A DNA stretch of 64,000 nt from Portunus trituberculatus (GCF_017591435.1 NC_059300.1:1360718-1424717); one strand, 5' to 3'. Counted from the stretch's first letter, positions 23,390-45,163 are shown. Notes: generated by a model not told the origin, from the letters alone. A program made the numbers and translations.

Positions 23390-23402
23390 GGGGGGGGGGG
23401 GG
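23364..23402. repeat. Poly-T followed by poly-G
   Basis: About 28 T followed by about 13 G (gggggggggggga). Unusual homopolymer pair in enolase intron 1. Possibly the tail of a retroposed piece, or a place of assembly uncertainty. Confidence 0.7.
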
Positions 23403-23460
23403 AGAGGGTTTTAGCAAAATTTGCTCCCCCAAAAAAGTCCACAGACACCCTTAGCCTAAA

Positions 23461-23720
23461 CTAGCTGGGATTCTGCACCCCCAGACACCCCTTTGGGTCT
23501 TTACCCTAACCTAACCAAACCTAATTCAAACATCTGGCAGGCGAGGCTGCCCCCTCCCCCGCCAGATGCCCCTAGACTAGCTGGGGGATACACCCCCCTT
23601 AGGGTCTTTACCCTAACCTAACCTAAACATCTTCTAGCAGGAGGGACTGCATCCCTTCCGGACTACCCCTGGTTACTAACCAAACCCTAGAAACCTAACC
23701 TAAGCCAGTTTTAACCTATA
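23461..23720. repeat. Imperfect tandem repeat carrying CCTAA motifs
   Basis: Two diverged copies (about 23461-23560 and 23577-23670) share ctagctggg, a C-rich stretch, gggtctttaccctaacctaa and aaacatctggcag/cttctagcag blocks. The CCCTAACCTAACC core is the complement of TTAGG repeats. Confidence 0.55.
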
Positions 23721-24539
23721 TAGCAAAGCACTGGCAATGCTGCTCATAAATAACAATACATAGGCTCACTGCAGCTTATCCCTCATAACAAACTAACAGG
23801 ACGCTACATGCTGCACCCCGTCATGGAAGTCACATAAAAGTCTCGTAGTATCTGATGTTACTCACAATTTGGGAAACAAAATCAACTCGTGATGCACTAA
23901 TAGTCAAACTCTTGCGTTTTCCGGTTTAGCGATGATAGAACAAAAGAAAAAAAAAAAACCTTGAATTCGCAATCCGAGCAGTATGCATCTATGGTGAAAG
24001 CAGCTTACCAATTGGTAGAAGCTGATGTGTTTCACCCTCTCTCATGAAAAACAAATGTAATATTGCACAAATAACTCTTAGTATGGCAGACTCTCATTGA
24101 ACGTTATATGGACAGAAGCCTGTGATTGATTTTGCCCTGATATGTCATTTAACTAACTAGTGGCATGGCAGGCTCTCATTGGTTGCTCGTGACACGTGAT
24201 TTATGGTCACCACAAACCCCACAGGACCCACAATGCCCTATTAATGTAAGCAGCCACAAGAAGAGGAAGGAGACTGGAATACCACTTGCCGGACTTAGTT
24301 TTTGGGAGGCACCTACCAAACTTTGAGAGCCTGGGTAGGACACACTAAGGCCAGCTGCCAAATAAAACCACAAAAAACGTGTTTTGCCATGAACTACTTC
24401 ATCAGTAAATGTCAGTATTTTACTGCTTCGTTAGAAGTTGCTATTAGTAAGATTTATGAAAGAAATAAATACAGTAGAACTTTGTAATTTTTCTTCTATT
24501 TTTATTCATTTATTTTTTTATTTGTTCATTTTATTGTAT

Positions 24540-24566
24540 TTGTTTATTTATTTATTTGTTTATTTA

Positions 24567-24640
<74 letters not shown>

Positions 24641-24650
24641 TTTTTTTCCT
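24540..24650. repeat. (TTTA)n - (TA)n - poly-T compound repeat
   Basis: (TTTA)n to about 24577, (TA)n 24578-24623 and T-run to about 24647, in enolase intron 1. Confidence 0.9.
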
Positions 24651-25938
24651 TGTACCAAAATGCTCTCCTATTTTCTTGCATCTCCTGTGTGAGATCATCA
24701 TCATATATTGAGACTACAATATTCAAAAGTAGATTGAATAGGTTATGCACCAGGATAAGTGGACATGGAAGTGTAATACTTTTAATGTTTGTTGATTGTT
24801 TTTATTTTAGCTTGTAGTACGTATTTATGTTTATTTAATACTTCTCATTAATAGAGCCTTTGAGTGCTAAAAGGCACGTTATTACTGTCTTTGATACCCA
24901 GGTATTTAAGAAAACCCAATAGAACATTTAGTACTTATATTTATAACTTGTATACACTTTCTTGTAAGTACTGAGCTCAATAGCCCTGAATCCCAGCACT
25001 GTGGTCATCTGTCTGTGATTGTTCTTGTAACCATGATAAAGTTATTTTAACATTTTCATACCTCATACATGTAATAAATACATGCAGGGAAAGGTCAGGT
25101 GCAATTATTCATGTCAGTTCATACGCACACACAGTCAGCGCACGGCTCTGCCACCCCACTAGTCACTTCAGACCCCTCATCTTGACTCGACTGGTGCCTC
25201 GGGGCATCATGGCATTCCTTGAGGGTGGCTAGATGGTGATCACATGATAGGGTGTGACATCATAGGTGATAGGTTTCACAAGATTATATTTCACAGAATT
25301 ATTCTGGCTAACTATCACCTATTCAAATGGTTTAACATTTTATATATATTCATGATTATTATAGTATTGCTTATCATAGATGTTCTTTCCTAAATATTTA
25401 CCAACAAGCTAGGAGAGGAAACAGTAAATAGACACTACTACTCACAAGTGTCAGGATAGGAATTCTTCACTCTAAGCTTCTAAAAGGTTCTGGGTTACAT
25501 GATGGTTCTCTACTCCATGTGCTAACAGATGAAGGACTAATGCATTTGGACATACTGATTTTACTGAAAGCTACCTTACTATTTTTCTCATTGCCATGTT
25601 AATGCATTCAGCTGTGCATCTTTTTATTAGTTTACTTACTGTTAGCCTACTAGTACATTAATAGCAGAGAGGAGAGGTGATGGATGTTGGAGATTGGCTT
25701 GTCAGGACTGAGGAGATGCTTAGGATCAGAGGGTCTTAGATTAACAAAAACTGGATGAGAAGTGTCCATAGACTGATACATGTATTTTTTTCTCATCTTT
25801 AAATCACATTGATTGTGTCTATTATATATTTTTTGTAATTGTAGTGATGTGATATTGATTAATTATTATATTAAAAGAAATTAATTGATGAATAATTTTG
25901 ATTCTTATGTTGACAGGATCCATCGCGCAGCTTCCAGG

Positions 25939-36177
<10,239 letters not shown>

Positions 36178-36578
36178 GTCGTGAAGTAAATCTAAAGTAT
36201 TGTTCTATGATGCTGACTTGGAGTTGTCTAAGCTTGGTTTTCATTCACGTATTTGATCTTGGAAGTGTATTGAGTCATAAGCCTTTTGGAAACTGGATGT
36301 GTTTTAGGAGCAATTTGTGATGTCTTGCAATACTGGCAGACTTTATATTCCAGAACATGAGCATAGGACATCTTACATTTTGCCAATGAAATTGGTATAC
36401 ACTGGTATGCTAATTTTTTTCTCTCCCTCCTCCCTCCTTTCTTTTTCTTCTTTTTATGCATATGGTGGCTGACTTTTGTTTATTACTAACTAGTCATGTG
36501 ATTTGTCGTAGGATTCGATCCTTTTCATTAAGTCACCAAAAAAATGTTGAAAGAAATTACCTTTATGTATATAAGGTG

Positions 36579-36584
36579 AATAAA
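36579..36584 (+). promoter_or_regulatory. Eno: Enolase polyadenylation signal AATAAA
   Basis: The first canonical AATAAA after the stop codon, about 400 nt downstream, in the context aaggtgaataaaaatg. The 3' UTR would be about 36178-36605. Cleavage about 15-25 nt later is inferred. Later alternative sites are possible. Confidence 0.65.
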
Positions 36585-36605
36585 AATGTAGTATAATGCA
36601 GTAGT

Positions 36606-37860
36606 TTCCATTCCAATATGTACGTGGTTCTCTAATTGATGCATTTTTTTCCTCCTGCAAAATATCCTAGAAGAATTAAGGGAATCCAAATTCTAGAAAG
36701 GAAGGAGACCACATGTGATGAATATCTATTAATACAGTAGGTGACAAAACCTACATTACCAGGTGTTGGATATTAATGAGTGGATATATTGGATGTTGAT
36801 GTAATCTTGTCTGGTATTAGGAACTCGAAAACAAGTATTTGCAGATATGTATATTTAAAGTTAAAAGCTTGAGAAAAAAAATAGGTATGAATATGTAGTT
36901 GATGCATAATGGATCTTGCTTTCACTTGATGAAACTTTCATTTCTCATGTAAGGGCTTGAGATCATGAAATTGTTAACTCAAGACAATGTATGTAATGTA
37001 ATACTGTGGATACACTAATGTATCATAAATCATGGTGGAGCTTATTGAGGTATGTGATTGTGGTAATGCTACATGTTGCATATTGTAATATTTGTTGTAA
37101 TTGTTATTCTGTAAAAAATTTTTAAGTCTATACCATCATATACAGCAATTGCAGAACTCAGATATTTTCAAATATTTTGCCTGTGTAATTGCCTTTAGTG
37201 TTAGTGTTGATTAGGGTTGATCTTGCTTTCCACATATTAGGCAGAATTCTGCATTGTGTGGGTATTTGTTTTCAGTCTGAAAGAATTTGGAAAAGGCAAA
37301 GATATTTGAGGGAATGTTAGGATTCCTTTATAATATATACTAGGTCACCAGTCTTGAAATTTGGGGGTTGAGCCCATTTATGTGTTGAAATAGTGGGGGA
37401 TGAGCACAGACAATATGGTGATGCTGCTGTACAGGAATGAGCTACAGTGTAGTATAATTAGTCATCCCATGGCTGAGCAATCTTTTCAGGGCAGGAATGA
37501 GATGAAACGTGCAGTGCTGGAGTGATAAATTAAAATCCCAAGTTTACTTTATACAAGAGTTTTATAGGAAAACTTAGTAATGGTTGCTTCTGACCATGAA
37601 GAAATGTTTCAGTGTCATACAAGAGTTTCATTGGAAAGCATGCTCATAAGGTAAATAATTGCTGCTCCTTGCCATAAAAAAAATGTTTTTGTCAGACTCA
37701 TTGGATGAGATAGACCACATAATAATGTCATTGAGGTGATAATCTATGAAGAACTATTCACGACAACACTAGGTGGTGTCAAACATGTACATGATGTGCA
37801 TGATATATCCATTGTAATTTGGAAACTTACCAAGAGAGGACAAGATTGTGGAAAAAGGAT
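36606..37860. other. A+T-rich downstream flank, no gene seen
   Basis: I see no coding region, RNA gene or bounded repeat. It may hold alternative 3' ends of enolase. Text related to the X-lineage LINE begins at about 37890. Confidence 0.4.
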
Positions 37861-37879
37861 AGTAGAGGGGATGGCATGG

Positions 37880-40400
37880 GCTTTGTGTATTGAGGCCAGG
37901 AATAAGGCAAATAGAATACTAGGAGTTCCAGAGTTTACCAGAGAATGGTATGAAACATTGAGAGTACTGGTTAACTTGCATTAGAGAGCTGGACAGAATA
38001 GGGGTGAGAGAAAGAAGAAAGACTTGTGAAATGAGGCCGCAGGAGGGTGGGAGACATACTTTAGCATGAAAATAGCAATAAAAGATAGTAAGAGATGCAA
38101 CATTCCAGTAGTGAGAAGAGGCTGTAGACAGTCGGTTAGGAGAGGGGAATTGATGAGAAAAAATCTTTTAATTCCACCCTATCTAACAAAACTGAGTGGA
38201 AGGCTCCCCCCCCCCCCCAAAACATGTGAAGAGTACTCCATACAAGGCGAGAAAAACTGATGGAGATGCCTCATAACGCCTAACTTCATAAAAGCTGTTT
38301 TAGCAAGAGGTGAGATGAGAAGGTTACGAGTACACTTTAGATTATGAGTAAAGGATAGGCCAAGGATATTCATTGTAGAAGAGGTGGACAGTCGAGTGTC
38401 AATGAAGAAGAGGGGATAGTTGTCGGGAAGGTTGTTTCGAGTTGATAGATGGAGGATTTGAGTTTTTGAGGCATTAAACACTACTAAGTTTTCTCTGCCC
38501 CAATCAGAAATTTTTGAAAGATCAGAAGTTGGGCATTCTGTGGCATCCCCTCATGACCTGTTGACTTCCTGAAAGGTTGGTCGTTTCTGAAAGGACGTGG
38601 AAAGATGTAGGATGGTATCATTAGCGTATGAGTGGATAGGGCAAGAAGTTTGGATAAGAAGGTCATTAATGAATAATAGAAAGAGTGGGTGACAGGACAG
38701 AACCCTGAGGAACACCACTGTTGATATATTTAGGAGAACAGTGGCCATCTACCACAGCAGCAATAGAATGGTTGGAGAGGAACTTCAGATAAAGTTGCAG
38801 AAAGAAGGATAGGAGCTGTAGAAGGCTAGTTTTGAAATCAAAGCTTTGTGCCAGACTCTATCAAAAGCTTTTGATATGTCTAATGCGACAGCAAAAATTT
38901 AACCAAAGTCTCTAAAAGAGGATGACCAATACTCAGTAAGGATAGCCAGATCACCAGTAGAGTGGCCATGATGGAAGCCATACTGGCAATCAGATACAAG
39001 ATTGTGAAGTGACATGTTTAAGAATCTTCCTATTGAGGATAGATTCAAAACCTTTAGACAAACAAGAGATTAAAGTTATAGAAAGATAGTTTGAGAGATT
39101 AGAAAGGTCACCCTTTTTAGGAACAGATTGAATGTAGGCAAACTTCCAGAAAGAAGAAAAGATAGAAGTTGATAGCATTTGAAGAGTTTGGCCAGGCAAG
39201 GTGCAGTTTTTGAGAACAATAGAAGGGACACCATCAGGTCCAATAAACCTGAGAGTTTAGGCCAGTGAGGGCATGGGAAACATGAAGAATTCTAATTGAT
39301 GTCATGAAATAGGCAGAGGGAGGAGAGGAAGAAACAAGCCTAGAATCATCCAAGGTAGAGTTATTAGCTAAGGTTTGAGAGAATTAAAGAGTTCAGCTTT
39401 AGAGATAGAAGTGATAGCAGTGGTGCCATCAGGATGAAATAAAGGCAGGAAAGATGAAGAAGTAAAGTTACTAGAGATGTTTTTGGCCAGATGCCAAAAA
39501 TCTCAAGGGGAGTTGGAGTTTTGAAAGATTTTGACATTTTCTGTTTATGAAGGAATGTTTGGCAAGTTGAAGAACTGACTTGGCATGATTCTGGGCTGAA
39601 ATATAAAGTGCATGAGATTCTGGTGATTGAAGGCTCAAGTACCTTTTGTGGGCAACCTCTATCATGTATAGCACGAGAACAGGCTGAGTTAAACCAAGAT
39701 TTAGAAGATTTAGGTTGAGAAAAAGATTGAGGAATGTACACCTCCATGCCAGACACTATCACCTCTGTTATACATTCAGCACACAGATGAGTCTCTGACA
39801 CGGAAACAGTAATCACTGCAGGGGAAATCAGCATGATACCTCCTCAGGTTCCCTCAACTGGCAAAGGCAAAGTACCAGAGGCACCTCTACTTTGGGGGAT
39901 CCTGAGGAGGGATTGGAGAAATACAAGATCGAGAAATGAGGTGATTGGAAGAGGCCAACGGTGAAGATAGATAACAGCATAGGCAAAAGGATTAGAGTTA
40001 AGGAAAAAGTCAAGAATGTTGGGCGTAGCTCGATGACGGTCAGGGATACGAGTTGGGTGTTCCACCACAGTTGCTCTATGTCATGTTAGGATAACAAAAT
40101 TGAAGGCAAGTTCGCCAGGATGTAAGTGAAGGGAGAGGAAAGCCCAAGCTGGTGGTGAACATATAAGTCTCCAAGGATGGAGATCTCTGGGAAAGTATAG
40201 AGACAATATGCACTTTGGAAGTTAAATAGTCAAAGAATTTACTATAGTTAGAGGAGAGACAAGTTAAGTCGTTGCGCATATACACGCAACATTCCGCTTT
40301 GGAACGAAAATGAGGATAGAGAAAGTAGGAGGGAATAGAAAAGGGGTTACTGTCAGTTGCCTCAGGCACATTAGCATTTTTCCGTCATCTTTCTGAAGAC
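37880..40400 (-). mobile_element. LINE X2: decayed non-LTR element of the X lineage
   Basis: Minus-strand pieces in LINE order: an endonuclease-like start (CCVYMRNDLTCLSS and SPSLETYMF at 40076-40369), endonuclease end and linker (SKSWFNSACSRAIHDR, 39364-39834), reverse transcriptase (LSNYLSITLISCLSKGFESIL at 38990-39199; LFINDLLIQTSCPIHSYAND at 38551-38748) and C-terminal text (FNASKTQILHLSTRNNLPDN, 38179-38481). The catalytic box reads YAND instead of YADD, so it is dead even apart from its frameshifts. Homologous to X1 at 4290-6640. Confidence 0.75.
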
Positions 40401-40444
40401 TCGACTTTTGTCGACGCTGGTCGTAACAGGACGAGCTTGTCGAT

Positions 40445-40768
40445 GTGGAAGGGAGCGACTCCGACCAGCCACTTCCGCCCATCGAGCCTCCACCAGCAGA
40501 AGTTGCAGGCTGGAAAACACCAAAGAGGAATAAGAAGAACTCCTCCTCAACAACACCTGCAGCCGAAGCTGAGCCAACTCCCCAGCCAAGCCCACAGAGT
40601 GAGACGACCGATCAAGAACAAACGGAGGAACCTCACACACTCCATTACCTCCTGAGAAGGAAGAATCCAGGCACCAAAGACACACCACCAAACAAAATAA
40701 CCTTCTCGGACATTATACAGAAGGGATATGTTAAAAAGAACCACATAGACTCAAAGAAGCAGACATAA
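40445..40768 (+). CDS. Proline- and threonine-rich open frame of unknown nature
   Basis: 107 codons from MEGSDSDQPLPPIEPPPAEV to HIDSKKQT, low-complexity with many P, T, E and Q, then a basic tail (LLRRKNPGTKDT, FSDIIQKGYVKKNHI). The region is GC-richer than its neighbours. It lies just beyond the 5' end of LINE X2 on the opposite strand. I recognise no family. It could be a chance frame, an exon, or part of an unrecognised element whose C-rich sequence continues to about 41045. Confidence 0.25.
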   Translation: MEGSDSDQPLPPIEPPPAEVAGWKTPKRNKKNSSSTTPAAEAEPTPQPSPQSETTDQEQTEEPHTLHYLLRRKNPGTKDTPPNKITFSDIIQKGYVKKNHIDSKKQT

Positions 40769-41113
40769 CCCAGAAGACAGTCCGCCAACTCGCCCGCCGT
40801 GGAGGACTCGCAACATAGACACCCACTCCACTCCGGACACCAACATCGACCCTACAGCCCTTCCTGACAAGACCATGCCGCCCCCGCAAGCACCGCACCA
40901 CCTCTACTGAAGACGTCCAGCTCACCACGACACATCATCTTGCGCCTGGGTCAAGCCCCAGTGACTTTACTCTCCTATTAAAGCTCCCTTCTTATCACCC
41001 ACCTATTCTTCCCCTATCCCCACTTCCCTCCTCCCCCCCTTTTCTATCTATCTGCATCTGCATCTGCATACCGCGCTAGTTAACTGGTGTAGTGAAGTGG
41101 TGAGCGTGGGACC

Positions 41114-41590
41114 GGTGTAGCAGTTACAAGTGAAGTCCCGGGTAGAAGTGAAGTACTCCTTGTGGCAGCTGCAAGACGTAAGCTTCAGTTTACCCCATGC
41201 CTTCGAAGGGAATGGATTGTTGTGACCGCAGTTCTCCAAATATGTGTCTGTTTCGGTCTGAAAATCTTTGAAGAAAAGGAACTTTTAGATAAGTTAATTA
41301 TTTGAAATTAATTGCCTTTATTGAACTAAATATACTACCTTTGTGAAGTAATTAATAACGGCTTCTCATGAAACACTATATAGGCCTACGTACATTACAG
41401 ACCTAGCTAGTTAGCTATCAAGTAATAATATAATATAATGATATTATAATCGAAGTAATGCAGCTGAAATTATGAATATTCCAAAGTTTCCATTGGTTTT
41501 GCCTGTCAGAGACCTTTTCACCCTCTGGCCGAGGTCCCCGTGTTATTTACCCTCGGGGGCCTTGGCTCAACCTAACAGGTTGCTATTAAT

Positions 41591-41634
<44 letters not shown>

Positions 41635-41740
41635 TCATCTATATTTTACCATTTATAAATGTTATGAATAGGATATCATAAGTGAAGGCAACGAGTCAAA
41701 TCCTTTAACTGTTGGACTCAGTTATTACTTCAGATTTCTC

Positions 41741-41809
<69 letters not shown>

Positions 41810-42090
41810 CCAGCACTCGATCTAAGTGCGCTATTATTGCTTATATTCGCATCTCCTTAGTTTCCTCTCCTTACTCTTTTCATTAATATCATTATGGTCG
41901 GCAGCCCGCGTATGTATTCACAGCCATTCTGCTCTGTATTAGACTAATAACATAACTCACCGCACGTCACGGGCTCTCAGACCCGTCACCCGACTGAGTG
42001 GTGCAGTACGACTGTACGAACGATATGTTTGAAAAAAAAAAAAAAAAAAACTTCACTTCTACCCGGGACTTCACTTGTAACTGCTACACC
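41114..42090. repeat. Perfect 40-bp inverted repeat enclosing about 900 bp
   Basis: 41114-41153 (ggtgtagcagttacaagtga...) equals the reverse complement of 42051-42090 over all 40 bases. A run of about 18 A precedes the right arm. Inside are a (GA)n (41595-41632) and an (AT)n (about 41743-41807). I could not find a target duplication, so whether this is a transposon or a foldback is open. Confidence 0.75.
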
Positions 42091-42330
42091 TGACAGACGT
42101 CCATGCTTAGGTTCGAATCCCACCACAAACCTCCTTGAAACTTTGCCATTTGTCGAGTGATTTAGAGTTACTTACGTGTCACCATGATACCCAGGCTTTA
42201 GGTGGTTACACCAAAGATGCGCTTGGGTCCTAATGTGGGTAGTACTATAAATAAGATTGTGTCACTAATGGGTGGAAGCTGAACAGCGCTTCCCATACTC
42301 TTCAAGTATAGCTACAGGCGCTATAGGCCA
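42091..42330 (+). mobile_element. Probable second SINE family, 5'-truncated
   Basis: Contains a perfect RNA polymerase III B box, GGTTCGAATCC at 42110-42120, followed by a non-coding body (aaactttgccatttgtcgag, tgtcaccatgatacccagg, aggtggttacacc) and an A-rich end at about 42337-42357. The A box and 5' half of the tRNA-like head are missing. Only one copy is in the window, so the call rests on the B box and layout. Confidence 0.45.
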
Positions 42331-43148
42331 TAACATAAAAAAATAAAAAAATAAAAAGTGCCGCCTCCTTCAGCCCAGTAAGCCGTTGCTATTTTGCTGT
42401 TATTTTGGGCCTCTAATGCTCTCTATGAGACTCTTCAGACAGCTTTGTCCACTCATAAACAACAGAGCTGCTCATCTTGGCCAGTTGCTACTTGGAAGTT
42501 CTGCCTTGGAACGTTGCAGTCCCAGGAAAGTGTAAACCAAGGAGGTTATATTGATGAAGACGCCGTGCACCTATCCCGCCATACTAAAAAAAAGTTCAGC
42601 CAATGGGCGGAGCTTATGAGGCGGTGGGCGGAGCTTACGATCGGAACTTACACCCAAAACATTGTTTTCTCCCATGATGAGCAATGGGAAATTGCCGCTT
42701 TCTTTTTCATTACTAGAGGAAAACTAAGAATTAAAGAACTGATTATTTAACTTATGTAAACCACATTATAGTTTCCTAAATATGTCATGAAAACCTGTTA
42801 TTAACGGTATTAGACCAAAATAGCTACAATATTGAAAAAAATACAGCAGGACGTTTCTGGGAGAAATTACGGCAAAAAGAGTACTTTTTATCGTTTAATG
42901 CAGGACAAGGAACATATAGTGAAGTAAAATTTCAGTGACTGATGCTTTTTCAATGCACAGTAACATGAAATTACACATCATTCTAAATAAAAGCTAGAGA
43001 GAGAGAGAGAGTATTTTGACGTATTAAGTAATTGCTTTACCAAGAAAATCAACCTTCAGGCCAAGTTTCACCTGCTATACAGTTTACTTATCATTCATTT
43101 AAATGCACAAGTATATGTAGGTACATGTTTACATCTATACATGCACAT
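42330..43148. other. No supported gene; tandem CAATGGGCGGAGCTTA-like motif
   Basis: The motif gggcggagctta occurs twice (42605 and 42628 region), preceded by ccaat at 42600. It resembles a CCAAT/GC-box cluster, but no coding region follows on either strand within 1 kb. A short (GA)n lies at 42996-43011. Confidence 0.3.
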
Positions 43149-43461
43149 GTATATTCACATGTGTACACGATCTTGTTCAGTCATACGTTTGCCTCAAAGA
43201 CAGCTTCCCACCTCTGACCCAAGTCCACCAAAGCTGGAAAACACTGTATTATCTCATTTGAATGTATGATTTACCGTTTAAATCTTCGTGGCACAGTATG
43301 CCATGACTATTGCAAGTTTATTAAGGTCTCATATATGGTAGGCAGCCTCGAAACATGGACATAAGATGGAAAATAAGGAGCGTAACTCGGGCGTTCCCAT
43401 GTATTTTCAATGGGCGGTCGGCAATGTTATGGGTGTAAGGAGGGTAGGGGCAGCAGCGGAC
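43149..43461. repeat. Interspersed repeat, copy 1
   Basis: From about tattcacatgtgtacacg to ggtaggggcagcagcgg this segment matches 45350-45661 in direct orientation with about 10% differences by eye. Shared blocks include agacagcttcccacctct, gcctcgaaacatggacataag and cgggcgttcccatgtatttt. No frame is conserved. Confidence 0.75.
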
Positions 43462-43603
43462 CAATAGCGGTGCAGAAAAGCGAAATTTTGAATCCGTACT
43501 TCCGCACCTGATATTTTCAAGGAATAAATAATTAAAAAAAATAAATAAAGACAACAGTCCACACTCCGTAGCATTACTTTCGGCCGTTTTTGGCGGTCTG
43601 TAC

Positions 43604-44639
43604 CAAGATGTATTAGACTAAGAGGTGAACGCACTTCGGCATTATTGGAACCGCTGACGTCACCATGTGTATTGTTTACGTCTAGTGTTGTGGTGGTGTG
43701 TTCACGTGTGGCAGATTTTATCAGCAATTGTGTACTTTTCACGGGGTTTGTATTACGATATTAATAGTTAAATGGGTAAAGCAAGAGTGTGCGCTGTATT
43801 TGGATGTACACCTGGTAAGGACAGCAACCTAAGATACCATAAATTCCCATCTAATGATAACCTTGCTAGACAGTGGATCCATAAGTGTTTTCGTTCAGAC
43901 CATATTGATATTAAGTATGCTGTGGTTTGTGAACGACATTTTAGTTCAGCCCAGATTGAAAGAAATCTGAAGTACGAGCTTTTAAATTTGCCGGTTCCAC
44001 GAATTGTGAGAAATTTAAAACAGGATGCAATTCCTGATCAGAATCTGCCATCACGAGGACACAGATGCCAGGGAATCTGCCATCCACCAGCATGTAAAGG
44101 TAAGAAACTGTGTATTTTGTAAGTGGTGGTGGTGTTTGTAGTAAATAAGTGGTGGTTCTAGTCTAATACATCTTGGTTCTAGTGAAGAATGTGGTATGGT
44201 AGTGGTTCTAGTAAAGTAAGTGGTATGTGCTATGCTTGTGAAACGATCACAGTAAATGCTGGTGAAGCTAATACTAAGTTGGAGGTGCAAATATTGTAAG
44301 TATGTGGTGGTAGTTTAAATTAAAACATATGGTAGAGGTGGTGGCATATCCCCATATTTTCTTGCAAATCACTAAGAAACGTAAAATACAGTAGTTAGTG
44401 GCATTATATCTACTAAACTTAGTAACCAAGATGCTAAAAGATAACCACTCAAATAAAAGAAATATGCGGAACACCTATATTCCACAATTAAAATCTGTCC
44501 TAGTTGGTTGACATGCTGACGTCACGATTCTGGGTTTTAAAAGCCTCCCGCGCTACGTCAATGATTTCAAGACTGAAGTGCGTTCACCTCTTAGTCTAAT
44601 TATTAGACTAAGAGGTGTATTAGACTCTAATACATCTTG
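43604..44639 (+). mobile_element. P-like DNA transposon carrying a THAP exon, internally deleted
   Basis: Ends are CAAGATGTATTAGA on the left and TCTAATACATCTTG on the right (14-bp perfect terminal inverted repeat). The element is flanked by the 8-bp duplication GTCTGTAC (43596-43603 and 44640-44647). A second, sub-terminal 26-bp inverted repeat joins 43612-43637 with 44575-44600. The right end also holds a perfect 16-bp hairpin with a one-base loop (44585-44617). The THAP exon at 43772 and the 8-bp duplication together fit the P superfamily. No catalytic domain is present in the 1.04 kb, so it is non-autonomous. Confidence 0.85.
43772..44099 (+). CDS. THAP zinc-finger exon inside the P-like element
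   Basis: Starts MGKARVCAVFGCTPGKDSN. A C2CH THAP finger is visible: C7 and C12, W35, then C53 and H56 (VVCERHF), with P26 in the KFP motif and a basic RIVRNLKQDAIP stretch after the finger. The exon ends at a strong donor, AAAG|GTAAGA (44099/44100). If unspliced the frame stops at 44122. THAP domains bind DNA and form the N-terminus of P-element-type transposases. No downstream exon is found inside the element, so a full transposase is not encoded here. Confidence 0.7.
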
Positions 44640-44717
44640 GTCTGTACTACCATGCATATTTTCCCGACATTTGAGTGACGTCACTCATTCAGGTCTAAAT
44701 AAGCATGCTCCTATCTC

Positions 44718-44750
44718 TCTCTCTCTCTCTCTCTCTCTCTGATGATGATG

Positions 44751-44796
<46 letters not shown>

Positions 44797-44825
44797 TAAT
44801 GATAATAATAATAGTAGTAATAATA
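44718..44825. repeat. (CT)n and (ATA)n microsatellites
   Basis: (TC)n at about 44715-44740 followed by gatgatgatg and (ATA)n to about 44825. Confidence 0.9.
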
Positions 44826-44880
44826 AGTTACAATGACTTCCGGTTACTGCTAACCGTACATACATTACAATAATTGCAAG

Positions 44881-44883
<3 letters not shown>

Positions 44884-44967
<84 letters not shown>

Positions 44968-45020
44968 AGCTCTGATGTATTATTGACTTGTATTTTGTTT
45001 TATTTTTTGAGGTGCGGAGT

Positions 45021-45108
<88 letters not shown>

Positions 45109-45163
45109 AGCTCTGATGTATTATTGACTTGTATTTTGTTTTATTTTTTGAGGTGCGGAGTAG
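44884..45163. repeat. Tandem duplication of (AT)n plus a 57-bp unit
   Basis: (AT)n 44884-44965 is followed by ggagctctgatgtattattg... to aggtgcggagtaga (44966-45022). The same arrangement, (AT)n 45023-45106 and an identical 57-bp segment 45107-45163, follows at once. The two non-AT segments show no differences. Confidence 0.9.

Noticed and set aside
23364..23402. Processed pseudogene tail (poly-T then poly-G)
   Set aside because: No coding or UTR-like sequence adjoins it. The G-run argues for homopolymer slippage or a sequencing problem.
42600..42645. Bidirectional promoter from the CCAAT and repeated GGGCGGAGC motifs
   Set aside because: No coding region or transcript structure follows on either strand within 1 kb. 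The THAP exon at 43772 lies beyond a transposon end.
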